From Paenibacillus sp. RC67 (lineage in GTDB: Bacteria; Bacillota; Bacilli; Paenibacillales; NBRC-103111), in contig NZ_CP125098.1 in NCBI RefSeq assembly GCF_030020805.1, forward strand, positions 7,134,001 to 7,198,000: a DNA stretch of 64,000 nt, given 5' to 3'. Of this stretch, positions 18,002 through 25,378 are shown piece by piece (position 1 is the stretch's first letter; each line of letters starts with the position of its first letter). The notes under the pieces are model-generated. The model did not search any database and was not told the origin of the DNA. It was given only the letters and a program-made list of their open reading frames with translations. Position numbers and translations under genes: made by a program.

Positions 18002-18223
18002 TTCCTCCTCGATTGTATCCGCTTTCAATTTGATTGTTTTATTTTACCATACGAGATACTGCTTATCTATGAATAAATAACCTCACGGCGATTGTGGGGA
18101 ACTAAAGAGATCGGTGTTATCGATCCGGCAGGCAACAGGTTAACTCTCTATGAAACTATAGCTAAAAACGATTAAAACATACGGCCTTTCGCCTCCTCAT
18201 GGGATGTGTCGGGCCGTTGTTTT

Positions 18224-18249
18224 GTTTCACCGTTCTTTATAACGGGTAC
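18224..18249 (+). promoter_or_regulatory. Sigma-B promoter of the glsB-like/ytxH-like genes
   Basis: GTTTCA (18224-18229), 14-base spacer, GGGTAC (18244-18249); the sigma-B consensus is GTTTAA-N12-14-GGGTAT. The predicted start near 18256 rules out translation from the ATG at 18258 and supports the internal start of the next gene. Confidence 0.75.
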
Positions 18250-18293
18250 TAATTATCATGCAAGACAACCCAATGGAAGGGAGCGTGATGGGA

Positions 18294-18554
18294 ATGATCA
18301 GCTTGCTGATAACGATCATCATGGCTATTGTCATCGGGGCTATCGGTTCGGCAATTGCGCCTGGCGGTATGTCCGGGGGCATTATCGGATCGATGATTGC
18401 GGGGTTCGTCGGTGCATGGCTCGGTGCGCTTCTGCTCGGGACTTGGGGACCTATCATCGGAGGCTTCGCCGTCGTACCAGCCATCGTGGGAGCAGCTATA
18501 TTCGTTTTCTTGCTCACCCTATTGTCCAGAACTTTGAACGGCAAACAGTCTTAA
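18294..18554 (+). CDS. GlsB/YeaQ/YmgE-family small membrane stress protein
   Basis: About 86 residues from ATG 18294, ten bases after GGAAGGGAG; ATG 18288 is an alternative. The upstream ATG at 18258 lies at the predicted transcription start. The sequence is almost entirely three glycine-rich membrane helices (IVIGAIGSAIAPGGMSGGIIGSMIAG), the signature of the transglycosylase-associated/GlsB family. Known members are general stress proteins of unclear biochemical role. Preceded by a sigma-B promoter and followed 30 bases later by a YtxH-like gene, with which it is probably cotranscribed. Confidence 0.82.
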   Translation: MISLLITIIMAIVIGAIGSAIAPGGMSGGIIGSMIAGFVGAWLGALLLGTWGPIIGGFAVVPAIVGAAIFVFLLTLLSRTLNGKQS

Positions 18555-18584
18555 ACCAAATACATGCTGAGGAGAGTGGATGAG

Positions 18585-19031
18585 ATGACAGCAACGGAAA
18601 GCAAACGAAATGACGTCGTATTAGGAACCATTATTGGAGGTGCTGCCGGAGCGCTGATCGCTCTTCTGTTGGCTCCCAAAACAGGACGCGAGCTTCGAGA
18701 GGACTTGATGACCAAGGTTCAGTCACTGCAAGCCAAAAGCCAGGACTGGATGGATATGGTCAAAACCAAAACAGCCGATACGGTAGAAACCGTAAGCACA
18801 CAAGGCTCCGAGCTGCTTGAAAAGACAAAGCAAGCAACGAATCAAGCATTAGATTCAGCGCAAAAGGCAACCGAAGAAGCCGCTGATAAGGTACGCAAGG
18901 TAGCAGATAGCACCGCCGATACGGCTCATCGTCTTGCTGATAAGGCAAGTGACTCCGCACATAAAGCTACGGATAAGGCGGAAGACGCAGCACAGGATGC
19001 ATTGGATAAGGTAAAGCCTTACTCCCACTAG
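18585..19031 (+). CDS. YtxH-domain general stress protein
   Basis: 148 residues from ATG 18585 (GGAG ten bases upstream). The N-terminus has the YtxH motif, a glycine-rich membrane helix followed by a basic turn (GTIIGGAAGALIALLLAPKTGRELRED). The remaining ~100 residues form a long amphipathic, apolipoprotein-like helix with 11-residue-type repeats rich in A, T, D and K (DKASDSAHKATDKAEDAAQ), similar to LEA-like stress proteins. It probably protects membrane or envelope under stress. Same operon as the glsB-like gene under a sigma-B promoter; strong terminator downstream. Confidence 0.85.
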   Translation: MTATESKRNDVVLGTIIGGAAGALIALLLAPKTGRELREDLMTKVQSLQAKSQDWMDMVKTKTADTVETVSTQGSELLEKTKQATNQALDSAQKATEEAADKVRKVADSTADTAHRLADKASDSAHKATDKAEDAAQDALDKVKPYSH

Positions 19032-19054
19032 GCTTGAGGCTTCCCCCTAATATG

Positions 19055-19091
19055 AAACGATGCTTAGGATGTATCTAAGCATCGTTTTTTT
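19055..19091 (+). terminator. Terminator of the glsB-like/ytxH-like unit
   Basis: AAACGATGCTTAG, loop, CTAAGCATCGTTT and a run of T. Nearly perfect stem of 13 pairs. Confidence 0.9.
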
Positions 19092-19113
19092 GCGCAATCC
19101 ACCAACTTGTACA

Positions 19114-19171
19114 ACAAAAAAGAATCTTAGCAAAGGCAGCTAACTCACGTCAACCGCCTTTATTAAGATTC
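19114..19171 (-). terminator. Terminator of the 19201-19518 gene
   Basis: Minus strand arms GAATCTTAATAAAGGC and GCCTTTGCTAAGATTC with an 18-base loop, followed by TTTTTTG. The stem is long with one mismatch. Confidence 0.75.
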
Positions 19172-19200
19172 ATGTCTAAGCCAACATGTATGTGATTTCG

Positions 19201-19518
19201 TTATTTTTCAAGCAGCACAATCAATTCATCCGGCATCGTTTGTTCTTGAAGGAGCATCCCTACATGCAATTTGGGCCGGTCCGGTTTAACAAAATGCCCG
19301 TCTTCCAGATGATAGCCCATTTCTTTGGCCGCGGCGTGCAGCTTACAGAACAGATCCGCAGCTTGAATCGCTTCTTCCAAGCCCGAGAACGTTTCCAATA
19401 CATTGCCCGTGCCTAGCGGATTGACTTGCGATTGAATGGTGACCTGATACTTATCCTTGTCCAACTGACGTACGGTAACCTCATTTCCCCCGCAAGGGAT
19501 ACTGTGTTTTACTGTCAT
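19201..19518 (-). CDS. Conserved hypothetical stress protein
   Basis: 105 residues from ATG 19518; a GTG at 19527 is in frame but sits against the ribosome site, so the ATG is preferred. Small acidic protein with no membrane helix or signal peptide and no recognisable catalytic motif. The middle (LETFSGLEEAIQAADLFCKLHAAAKEMGY) is predicted helical. I do not recognise the family. A well-matched sigma-B promoter lies 46 bases upstream, so it is probably a general stress gene. Confidence 0.7.
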   Translation of the reverse strand: MTVKHSIPCGGNEVTVRQLDKDKYQVTIQSQVNPLGTGNVLETFSGLEEAIQAADLFCKLHAAAKEMGYHLEDGHFVKPDRPKLHVGMLLQEQTMPDELIVLLEK

Positions 19519-19563
19519 GGCAACCACCGCCTTTTGTCATAAGTTAATTGTTACTAATTATCA

Positions 19564-19589
19564 TTACCCTATACACGGCGGCTTGAAAC
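19564..19589 (-). promoter_or_regulatory. Sigma-B promoter of the 19201-19518 gene
   Basis: Minus strand GTTTCA (19589-19584), 14-base spacer, GGGTAA (19569-19564). Same hexamers and spacing as the promoter of rsbV. Confidence 0.75.
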
Positions 19590-19603
19590 GAACGGGACTC
19601 CAA

Positions 19604-20563
19604 TTAAAATATATTGGAATCCTTCCTTTTACCGCGAATTAAATCGCCCGTCCAGCCTTTCCATTTCAGCCACGCGTAGACGAGAAACGTAAGCAGCACA
19701 ATGATGGCAATGGACATGGGATAGCCCCACTCATATTCAAGCTCGGGCATCCCTTTAAAGTTCATGCCCCATAAGCCAGCAAATACGGTAGCCGGAGTAC
19801 ATACGACTGTGAAAACCGTTAGTGTTTTCATAATCTCATTTCCTCGATAGGAGGTTATATTCTCATCCATAGCGAGAAGCGTGCGGACCTCATCGTGAAA
19901 CCGTTCCATTCTCAATGTAAGCCGTTCTACACGAAGTGATGTCAAACGATAGACTTCATTGCACGCGAGCTGATCCGGTGTGAAGATTTCCTGCAGTGAG
20001 ACTAACAGCTCCTCAAGAGGACCAATACGGTGCCGCCAATAGAGCAAGTCATATTGTCTTTCTATGAGATGATCCAACAGCAGAGAGTTATTCGAATTGC
20101 GCATGCGGCGTTCCAGCTTGGTTAGATCGGCAGTTAACACATCCAGCCCGTTTAAGCATACTAAGGCCATCTCGCCTAATAGAACGAAGAAGCCTTCAGC
20201 GGCAGTACGGCATCCCTGCATTCGTTGGGTGAGCACATCCTCATCCAGATCTATCAAGCTGGAGTAGTGCAGCTCAGAGGTGAACAAATCCTGCTCATCC
20301 ACACAATACAACAAATGCTGATCCCCCTCCCGCTGATTCATGAGGCTTCCGTACAGCAATGAGCCATACAACGCTTTCACACCGGTGCTGCGCTCAAACA
20401 TACGCGGAGTTTGGATGCAGATGTCTCCAAAATAGTTTTTCCATGCTGATCCTTGCTTGGAATGCCGAAGATCAGGGCTAATTTCTTCACTTTGTTGGGG
20501 AACCCAATCATTGCCTATGTGCCATATCCATCCTTCTGGCATACGGATTTGTCGAATCGTCAT
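19604..20563 (-). CDS. CorA-family divalent cation transporter
   Basis: 319 residues. A long cytoplasmic domain is followed by two C-terminal membrane helices. The signature GMN lies at the end of the first helix (VFAGLWGMNFKGMPELEYEWGYP), with the expected extracellular MPEL-like loop. The family conducts Mg2+, and some members Co2+ or Zn2+, through a pentameric channel. No other transport gene is nearby; a cytoplasmic Mg2+ role is assumed from the family. ATG has AGGAGG upstream. It lies just downstream of the sigB terminator on the same strand, so readthrough could couple it to stress. Confidence 0.9.
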   Translation of the reverse strand: MTIRQIRMPEGWIWHIGNDWVPQQSEEISPDLRHSKQGSAWKNYFGDICIQTPRMFERSTGVKALYGSLLYGSLMNQREGDQHLLYCVDEQDLFTSELHYSSLIDLDEDVLTQRMQGCRTAAEGFFVLLGEMALVCLNGLDVLTADLTKLERRMRNSNNSLLLDHLIERQYDLLYWRHRIGPLEELLVSLQEIFTPDQLACNEVYRLTSLRVERLTLRMERFHDEVRTLLAMDENITSYRGNEIMKTLTVFTVVCTPATVFAGLWGMNFKGMPELEYEWGYPMSIAIIVLLTFLVYAWLKWKGWTGDLIRGKRKDSNIF

Positions 20564-20602
20564 CTTCCCGCTTCCTCCTGACCGGATTCACCATTTTAAC
20601 GT

Positions 20603-20626
20603 AAAAACACGCCCTTAAGGGCGTGT
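20603..20626 (-). terminator. Terminator of the rsbV-rsbW-sigB operon
   Basis: Minus strand ACACGCCC, TTAA, GGGCGTGT then TTTTTA. Perfect eight-pair stem. Confidence 0.88.
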
Positions 20627-20639
20627 CCAATCCATTCTT

Positions 20640-21416
20640 TCAGGCATCCGAAATTTCGCAGGATTCCGTGAAAAACTGCTTGAGCTTATCAATCGCCCGC
20701 TTCTGGATTCTTGATACGCTCATCTGCGATACGTTCAGCTGCTCCGCTATCGTTCTTTGAGATTGACCTTCTACATAGGCGAGGTGAAGCACCTGCTGCT
20801 CCTGCTTTTTCAGCCGCGCCATCGCATCTTCCAAATCGAGCTTGCGCTCGAGCTGCTGAAAATCATCTTTATCCTCACTTAGCAAATCACCGATAGTTGC
20901 CCCATTGTCTTCCGTAGACAAAGGCGTGTCTAAAGAAACATAGTGATAATACTCACGACCAGCCAATATCTCAATGGTTTCCTCAACAGACAGCTCCACC
21001 TCTTGAGCGATCTCCTCCACATTGGGCGACCGCTCCAGCTGAACCGTTAGCATATCGATAGCCGTTTGAAGACGGCCACTTTTCTCCTTAACGCGTCTGG
21101 GCACCTGGATGTACCAGGACTTATCGCGCAAGTAATTTTTCATATGTCCTATAATGCTTTTCATCATGTAAGCTTCAAATTGGACCCCTTGCTCCGTGTC
21201 GAACTGCTTGAACAGACGAAGCATGGACATTTGCCCAACCTGGTATAAATCTTCATAGAGGTCCGGACGGTTCCGTGACATTTTGCCGGCAGCCATTTTC
21301 ACCATCGGTTCAAACTGCAGCAGCAAAGAGGTAGCAACCTCATTACAACCCGTTTGCTGATATGTTGCAATCAGATCGTGAACATTGAATGCCGGTCTCT
21401 CTGAATTTATTTTCAT
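20640..21416 (-). CDS. sigB: RNA polymerase sigma factor, sigma-B/F/G group (SigB)
   Basis: 258 residues, close to the usual ~260. Contains region 2 (LYQVGQMSMLRLFKQFDTEQGVQFEAYMMKSIIGHMKNYLRDKSW), region 3 and the region 4 helix-turn-helix (QRTIAEQLNVSQMSVSRIQKRAIDKL). Its ATG overlaps the rsbW stop by four bases. Gene order rsbV-rsbW-sigB plus an autoregulatory sigma-B promoter distinguish it from sporulation SigF, whose operon carries spoIIAA/AB instead. It would direct the general stress regulon. Several promoters of matching type occur within 15 kb. Confidence 0.9.
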   Translation of the reverse strand: MKINSERPAFNVHDLIATYQQTGCNEVATSLLLQFEPMVKMAAGKMSRNRPDLYEDLYQVGQMSMLRLFKQFDTEQGVQFEAYMMKSIIGHMKNYLRDKSWYIQVPRRVKEKSGRLQTAIDMLTVQLERSPNVEEIAQEVELSVEETIEILAGREYYHYVSLDTPLSTEDNGATIGDLLSEDKDDFQQLERKLDLEDAMARLKKQEQQVLHLAYVEGQSQRTIAEQLNVSQMSVSRIQKRAIDKLKQFFTESCEISDA

Positions 21417-21862
21417 ACCATTTCCTCACTTTTACTCAGACGTTTGGTCAAAATGACCTCGGTCCCCCTCCCGCTCATCACTTCCACTTCATCCATTAGC
21501 GCTTGCATCAAATAAATACCCAAGCCGCCAATGTTGGCTTCTTCTAATGATTTATCATGAAGCGATGTGGATTGCTGAGCTTTCTCTTCAAAATTAAAGC
21601 TGTTGCCTTGGTCCTTAACCGATATACGTATCCCGCTTTCCAGCATTTCAAATTGGATTTCCATCGTTCCTGCGCTGCCAGGCTCATATGCATGGACGAC
21701 AACATTGTTGCATGCTTCCGCTACAGCCACTTTCATGTCTTCGATTTCTTCATAAGAGAAGCCAAGCTTTGTGCATATTCCATACAAGGTCAAACGCACG
21801 AGATCTATAAACTCCGCTTCGGCAGGTAACGTCATACTAACCGTACGATTTTCCCAGTTCAT
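21413..21862 (-). CDS. rsbW: Anti-sigma-B factor / serine kinase RsbW
   Basis: 149 residues, GHKL ATPase fold: N-box VAEACNNVVVHAYEP, then ISVKDQGNSF and GLGIYLMQALMDEVEV. RsbW binds and inactivates SigB, and alternatively phosphorylates RsbV. Overlaps sigB by four bases and follows rsbV by 20 bases. An ATG with GAAAGG-type site. SpoIIAB has the same fold; the neighbouring genes favour RsbW. Confidence 0.88.
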   Translation of the reverse strand: MNWENRTVSMTLPAEAEFIDLVRLTLYGICTKLGFSYEEIEDMKVAVAEACNNVVVHAYEPGSAGTMEIQFEMLESGIRISVKDQGNSFNFEEKAQQSTSLHDKSLEEANIGGLGIYLMQALMDEVEVMSGRGTEVILTKRLSKSEEMV

Positions 21863-21882
21863 ATCTTCTCTTCTTTCCTTTC

Positions 21883-22218
21883 TTATATCGCATTATTCTT
21901 TGTTTCTTGGATAAACGGGGTCAACCCAGTCATGTCGAACAGTCTTTGAATTTTGGGCGGAATATCTTCTACAATGATCGGAGCTTTCAATACATGCCTT
22001 GCTTTTAGCAGTGATAAAATGACACCGATGCCCGTGCTATCAATGTACCCAAGGTCCTTTAAATTCAGTACCATCACGCGGTCAGTATCCGCTACGAAAG
22101 AGTCCGCAGCCGCACGAAATTCAGCCGCTTTGGACAAGTCGAGCTCTCCTTTTAAATAAAACAAATTACTATCTGGAGTGACCTTTTTTTCAATTTCGAA
22201 CGTATGCTTGCGATTCAT
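21883..22218 (-). CDS. rsbV: Anti-anti-sigma factor RsbV
   Basis: 111 residues from ATG 22218 with GAGAGGAG upstream; the open frame extends to 22335 but the extra part overlaps the promoter. STAS domain with the phosphorylatable serine in DLGYIDSTGIGVILS (Ser61). Dephosphorylated RsbV binds RsbW and frees SigB. The phosphatase is probably the RsbY-like protein at 34540-35685. Confidence 0.9.
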   Translation of the reverse strand: MNRKHTFEIEKKVTPDSNLFYLKGELDLSKAAEFRAAADSFVADTDRVMVLNLKDLGYIDSTGIGVILSLLKARHVLKAPIIVEDIPPKIQRLFDMTGLTPFIQETKNNAI

Positions 22219-22271
22219 TCCTGAATGGCTCCTCTCTTTAACTTCCATACATATCAACCAATATCTTATCA

Positions 22272-22297
22272 TTACCCTGACCGGGAGCCAATGAAAC
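22272..22297 (-). promoter_or_regulatory. Autoregulatory sigma-B promoter of rsbV-rsbW-sigB
   Basis: Minus strand GTTTCA (22297-22292), 14-base spacer, GGGTAA (22277-22272). About 54 bases before the rsbV start. Confidence 0.8.
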
Positions 22298-22359
22298 AGC
22301 CAGCAGTTAATAACTTTCAGCCCTATATTTCCCACTATGATGGATGATGTGCAATCTTC

Positions 22360-22803
22360 TTATTTGACCGGCGATTGATGCCGTTTGATCTGATGCCAGG
22401 CGTCAAGCACCAACGGAGCCAACTGCAAGGCTTTGGCAATCTTGCCCGATATCGGCTGGCAAGCTTCCTCTGTTACTTTGTCCTTAATCGTACGTGCTAC
22501 CGTGGTAGATGCCTGCTTCACCGAAGATGTGATCTCTTCTACTGCTTCTCCGACCTGCTTGACTGAATCGAATGTCGGTTCTAAGGCATGCAGCTTCTGC
22601 AATACGTCCAATGTAACCTCACTCGTATGCTGGAGCAGCTCGGAGGCTTCCATAGTTACTGATTTCATTTCGCTTTGAAGCTCACGAATAGTCGTATTTG
22701 TTTGTCCTAACAAAGAAGTTACCGAACGCAGTGTTGTAATTAGAAAAACGACCAGTACTACAAAAGCTATTGCGATGATGGCTACACTAATTTGAATGAT
22801 CAT
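22360..22803 (-). CDS. DUF948 (YtxG-like) general stress protein
   Basis: 147 residues. One N-terminal membrane helix (IISVAIIAIAFVVLVVFLITTL region), then a long coiled-coil or amphipathic region with evenly spaced hydrophobics (LLGQTNTTIRELQSEMKS...LLQHTSEVTLDVLQ), the DUF948 pattern. In Bacillus a DUF948 protein (YtxG) is encoded with YtxH under stress sigma control; here a YtxH-like gene is 3.5 kb away, also with a sigma-B promoter. Function unknown; envelope stress is likely. It has a long leader with a tandem hairpin repeat ending at its AGGAGGGG ribosome site. Confidence 0.8.
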   Translation of the reverse strand: MIIQISVAIIAIAFVVLVVFLITTLRSVTSLLGQTNTTIRELQSEMKSVTMEASELLQHTSEVTLDVLQKLHALEPTFDSVKQVGEAVEEITSSVKQASTTVARTIKDKVTEEACQPISGKIAKALQLAPLVLDAWHQIKRHQSPVK

Positions 22804-22819
22804 GGGTTCCCCTCCTAAG

Positions 22820-22915
22820 AGTTTTTACTGAAAGTAAAAACTTTCTTCGTAAGCGTCTGCTTGAGTTTTTACTGAAAATAAAAACTTTCTTCGTAAGCGT
22901 GTGCTGAGTTTTTAC
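22820..22915 (-). repeat. Tandem 44-base hairpin repeat in the leader of the YtxG-like gene
   Basis: Two near-identical 44-base units plus a 9-base partial third (22907-22915). Each unit holds a hairpin with nine-base arms AGTTTTTAC / GTAAAAACT (22820-22842; the second, 22864-22886, has one change) and the linker ACGCTTACGAAGAAAG on the minus strand. The 5' arm of one hairpin can pair with the 3' arm of the other. The last arm is next to the Shine-Dalgarno sequence. The repeat lies between the sigma-B promoter and the start codon, so it is transcribed. Confidence 0.8.
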
Positions 22916-22937
22916 CTGTTCTAACCTTATTCGGCTA

Positions 22938-22963
22938 TTACCCCCACCCAGCTTGGATGAAAC
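22938..22963 (-). promoter_or_regulatory. Sigma-B promoter of the YtxG-like gene
   Basis: Minus strand GTTTCA (22963-22958), 14-base spacer, GGGTAA (22943-22938). Predicted leader of about 128 bases containing the tandem hairpins. Confidence 0.75.
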
Positions 22964-22965
22964 TT

Positions 22966-22991
22966 GATTCGTCCCAGAGAGGCCAGGGTAA
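22966..22991 (+). promoter_or_regulatory. Weak divergent sigma-B-like promoter for the small protein at 23046
   Basis: GATTCG (22966-22971), 14-base spacer, GGGTAA (22986-22991). The -10 element is good; the -35 matches only four of six positions of the local GTTTCA form. Arranged back-to-back with the promoter above. Confidence 0.35.
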
Positions 22992-23045
22992 TACATACTA
23001 CTAGCGCTTCACCAATTCGAAATGAATGTAAAGGAGCGATGCGTC

Positions 23046-23207
23046 ATGGAAGAGTTAAAAAGCGTAGATATTGAAAAGAAAAATATCGAACAAAAGTATG
23101 ATAAGGGGCTTGTCGCCTCAACCTTCATTAAATATGCTGCCTACATCGTTATTTTCTTCGGATTCCTATACTTCATTGTTCGTTATATATTCCCGATGTT
23201 CCGGTAG
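23046..23207 (+). CDS. Small single-pass membrane protein
   Basis: 53 residues from ATG 23046 with AAGGAG nine bases upstream. A charged N-terminal half (EELKSVDIEKKNIEQKYDKG) and one C-terminal membrane helix (FIKYAAYIVIFFGFLYFIVRYIF). No family recognised. Divergent from the YtxG-like gene and possibly under a weak sigma-B-like promoter. A bidirectional terminator follows. Confidence 0.6.
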   Translation: MEELKSVDIEKKNIEQKYDKGLVASTFIKYAAYIVIFFGFLYFIVRYIFPMFR

Positions 23208-23265
23208 TACTAGAACTCATCAAAAACCTTCACCCCACGATTTTCCTTCGGGGACGATTACATGC

Positions 23266-23306
23266 AAAAAAAGCCTTACTACGGGAATCCCGAAGTAAGG
23301 CTTTTT
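23266..23306. terminator. Bidirectional terminator between the small protein gene and ndh
   Basis: AAAAAAAGCCTTACT, 13-base loop, AGTAAGGCTTTTT: T runs follow the stem on both strands, and convergent genes end on both sides. Confidence 0.88.
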
Positions 23307-23315
23307 CCTTATGAA

Positions 23316-24494
23316 TTAATAGGCAAGCGTGAAAAGACCGTTGATGTGAGACAAGTAACGCATGTTACTTGCTTCTTTCATCAATGTAGCAGGTAAGCCT
23401 TTCAAGCGTGTTTGGTTCGCACCGATCGTACCGATACCATCTTTGCGGCCAAGGCTCGCAAGAGTACCGGAGAATACAGGGCTGAACTGTTGTTGAGGTC
23501 CGTTGTTGAAGTAAGCGAAAATATTGTAGCCAATCGTTTCGCCCATTTGCCATGCCAATTGAGCTGTAGGAGGATAAGGACGTCCTTCATTGCCCATAAC
23601 AACCGCGCTGTCACCAGCCAAGAATACATCTGGATGGGAAGTGGATTGCAGATTTTCTGTTACTGTAGCGCGACCACGGTTAACTTCGATACCACAGTTA
23701 GCAACAACCGAGTTACCTTGAACGCCGCCCGTCCATACCAATGTGTTGGTGTCGATTGCACGTCCGTCTTTCAACGAAACCGTAGTTGAAGTCATTTCCG
23801 TAATAGGTACGCCAGTCAAGAACTGAACGCCGCGTTTTTCCAAGCTTGTTTGAGCACGTTCAACCAATTCAGGTGCAAAGCCAGCTAGAATGGAAGGACC
23901 TGCTTCTACGCAGTACAAGGAAATTTCGCTGAAGTCGATACCTTTTTTACGGCACAAGCCTGGAAGCATATCTGCAAATTCGCCGACAAGCTCAACACCT
24001 GTAAGACCGCCGCCACCGATAACGAAAGTAGCGTCTGCTTTGTCTTTTGTTTTAACATAAGCATCGATACGCTCTTCAACGTGTGCACGCAAACGGTTGG
24101 CGTCAGCTGCCGATTTCAGGATGAAGCTGTTTTCTTGCAGGCCTGGAATTCCGAAGAATGCCGTTTCACTGCCCAAAGCAATGACAAGAACGTCATACTC
24201 ATAAGTTTTGCCGCTTGCCAAAAGAACCTTCTTCTCGTCCGGGCTGATTTTTTCTACTGTATCGATGCGCAGATTCACATCTTTACCGCGAAGCAGCTTT
24301 TCCAAAGGAAGTGCTACCGCTTGCTCGGACAAATTACCTGCAGCTAATCTATGAAGCTCGGTAATGATTTGGTGAGTTGGGAAACGATTCACAACCGTGA
24401 TGGTTGCTTCTTCTGCTGTCATATATTTGCGAGCTGTCATTGCAGTCAACAAACCGCCGTAACCGCCGCCTAAAATTAATATTTGCTTCGACAT
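23316..24494 (-). CDS. ndh: Type II NADH dehydrogenase (Ndh/YjlD-like)
   Basis: 392 residues. FAD-binding motif at the N-terminus (ILGGGYGGLLTAM), second nucleotide-binding motif in the middle (FVIGGGGLTGVELVGEFADM), and the C-terminal FAD loop (PDVFLAGDSA...YPPTAQLAWQMGE), the pattern of single-subunit NADH:quinone oxidoreductases. It oxidises NADH and reduces menaquinone at the inner membrane face without pumping protons. Downstream of a DUF1641 gene with 33 bases between, the same pairing as yjlC-ndh in Bacillus subtilis. Rex-like sites lie upstream of the pair. Confidence 0.9.
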   Translation of the reverse strand: MSKQILILGGGYGGLLTAMTARKYMTAEEATITVVNRFPTHQIITELHRLAAGNLSEQAVALPLEKLLRGKDVNLRIDTVEKISPDEKKVLLASGKTYEYDVLVIALGSETAFFGIPGLQENSFILKSAADANRLRAHVEERIDAYVKTKDKADATFVIGGGGLTGVELVGEFADMLPGLCRKKGIDFSEISLYCVEAGPSILAGFAPELVERAQTSLEKRGVQFLTGVPITEMTSTTVSLKDGRAIDTNTLVWTGGVQGNSVVANCGIEVNRGRATVTENLQSTSHPDVFLAGDSAVVMGNEGRPYPPTAQLAWQMGETIGYNIFAYFNNGPQQQFSPVFSGTLASLGRKDGIGTIGANQTRLKGLPATLMKEASNMRYLSHINGLFTLAY

Positions 24495-24527
24495 ACTTAT
24501 CCTCCGTTCTATGATCGATCCAATGGA

Positions 24528-24950
24528 TTAATGCTGTTCCTTCTGTTCACGGCGCTCAGCCATAACATCAAGGAAAGCTTGAGAAAGCTGAAGCATTTTT
24601 TGCACTTGTGGATCTTTCAGCATTCTAAGCATGCCGAACAGTCCGATCGAAGATGTTTGTGCTGTTGCTACACGATCGTTAGCTTCGATTGCAGCCGATG
24701 CAATACCTTTTGCACCCTCTTGAATCGGTTTTACGAATTCTTCCATACCGCCCTTGATATCCTCGATCAGTACTTGGTCCGTCACTACGTTTTGTACTAC
24801 ATCGTAGGTTTTTGTCAGGATGGTAACCAATTCTGCCAATTTGGGCAGGTTTTCAACCAGGACAGTAAGAGATTGCTGCACCTCAGGCTTCATCAATTGG
24901 TCAAGAACATCCGCAGATTCGCGCGAAATCGTTTGTGTTGCTTCTGACAT
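24528..24950 (-). CDS. DUF1641 protein (YjlC-like), partner of ndh
   Basis: 140 residues, all-helical, no membrane segment. Contains the DUF1641 core (VVQNVVTDQVLIEDIKGGMEEFVKPIQEGAKGIASAIEAN region). It is cotranscribed with the type II NADH dehydrogenase gene. Its biochemical role is not established; the conserved pairing suggests a redox or regulatory partner. ATG preceded by AAGGAGG. Confidence 0.8.
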   Translation of the reverse strand: MSEATQTISRESADVLDQLMKPEVQQSLTVLVENLPKLAELVTILTKTYDVVQNVVTDQVLIEDIKGGMEEFVKPIQEGAKGIASAAIEANDRVATAQTSSIGLFGMLRMLKDPQVQKMLQLSQAFLDVMAERREQKEQH

Positions 24951-25063
24951 AAGTAACGTCCTCCTTTGCTTTGAGATAGAAAACCGTCAGTGTCTGCATC
25001 CCTGTTCATTTCTATAGCTTTTCCGTCTCAAGGAGATTTATGAAAAATTGGAATTCAGCCTAA

Positions 25064-25081
25064 ATGTAACTTTTTTCACAA
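25064..25081 (-). promoter_or_regulatory. Rex-like operator in the DUF1641-ndh leader
   Basis: Minus strand TTGTGAAAAAAGTTACAT matches 11 of 14 informative positions of the Rex consensus TTGTGAA-N4-TTCACAA. A second TTGTGAA half-site is at 25201-25207. Between them lies a TATAAT -10 element on the minus strand (25161-25156) with a poor -35. Rex represses ndh in Bacillus subtilis when NADH is low relative to NAD+. The 25000-25310 gap otherwise shows nothing I can support. Confidence 0.5.
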
Positions 25082-25310
25082 GTAAGAGCGAAGTCCATCA
25101 TTAATTTTTTATCCTTGCGATAGAACAGGTGCGAACGGAATCCTATGTAGTTCCTATTATACTCCTAGTTCGTAAAATAGAAAAAAGCAATTTTCGACAA
25201 TTGTGAACATTTAGGGAACAAATTCAGCGGTTTTACGGATTCTTACGGCCTTTATGGCATGAAATCAGCACTTTTTACATACAAGCCTGCCGTTTCCTTC
25301 CAAATTGAAA

Positions 25311-25367
25311 ACAAAAACGCCGTCTTTGGCTGTTTTCTTTAGCAGAAGAACCAAGAGAACGGCGCTG
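25311..25367 (-). terminator. Terminator of the leucine dehydrogenase gene
   Basis: Minus strand arms AGCGCCGTTCTCTTGG and CCAAAGACGGCG (with a bulge and a ~20-base loop), followed by TTTTTGTTTT. Confidence 0.7.
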
Positions 25368-25378
25368 GCCTGTAGCGC

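Noticed and set aside
18258..18293. Translation of the glsB-like gene from ATG 18258
   Set aside because: That codon sits at the predicted sigma-B transcription start, leaving no room for a ribosome site; the internal ATG follows GGAAGGGAG.
24483..24947. 154-codon plus-strand frame
   Set aside because: Exact antisense of the DUF1641 gene, whose pairing with ndh and ribosome site support the minus strand.
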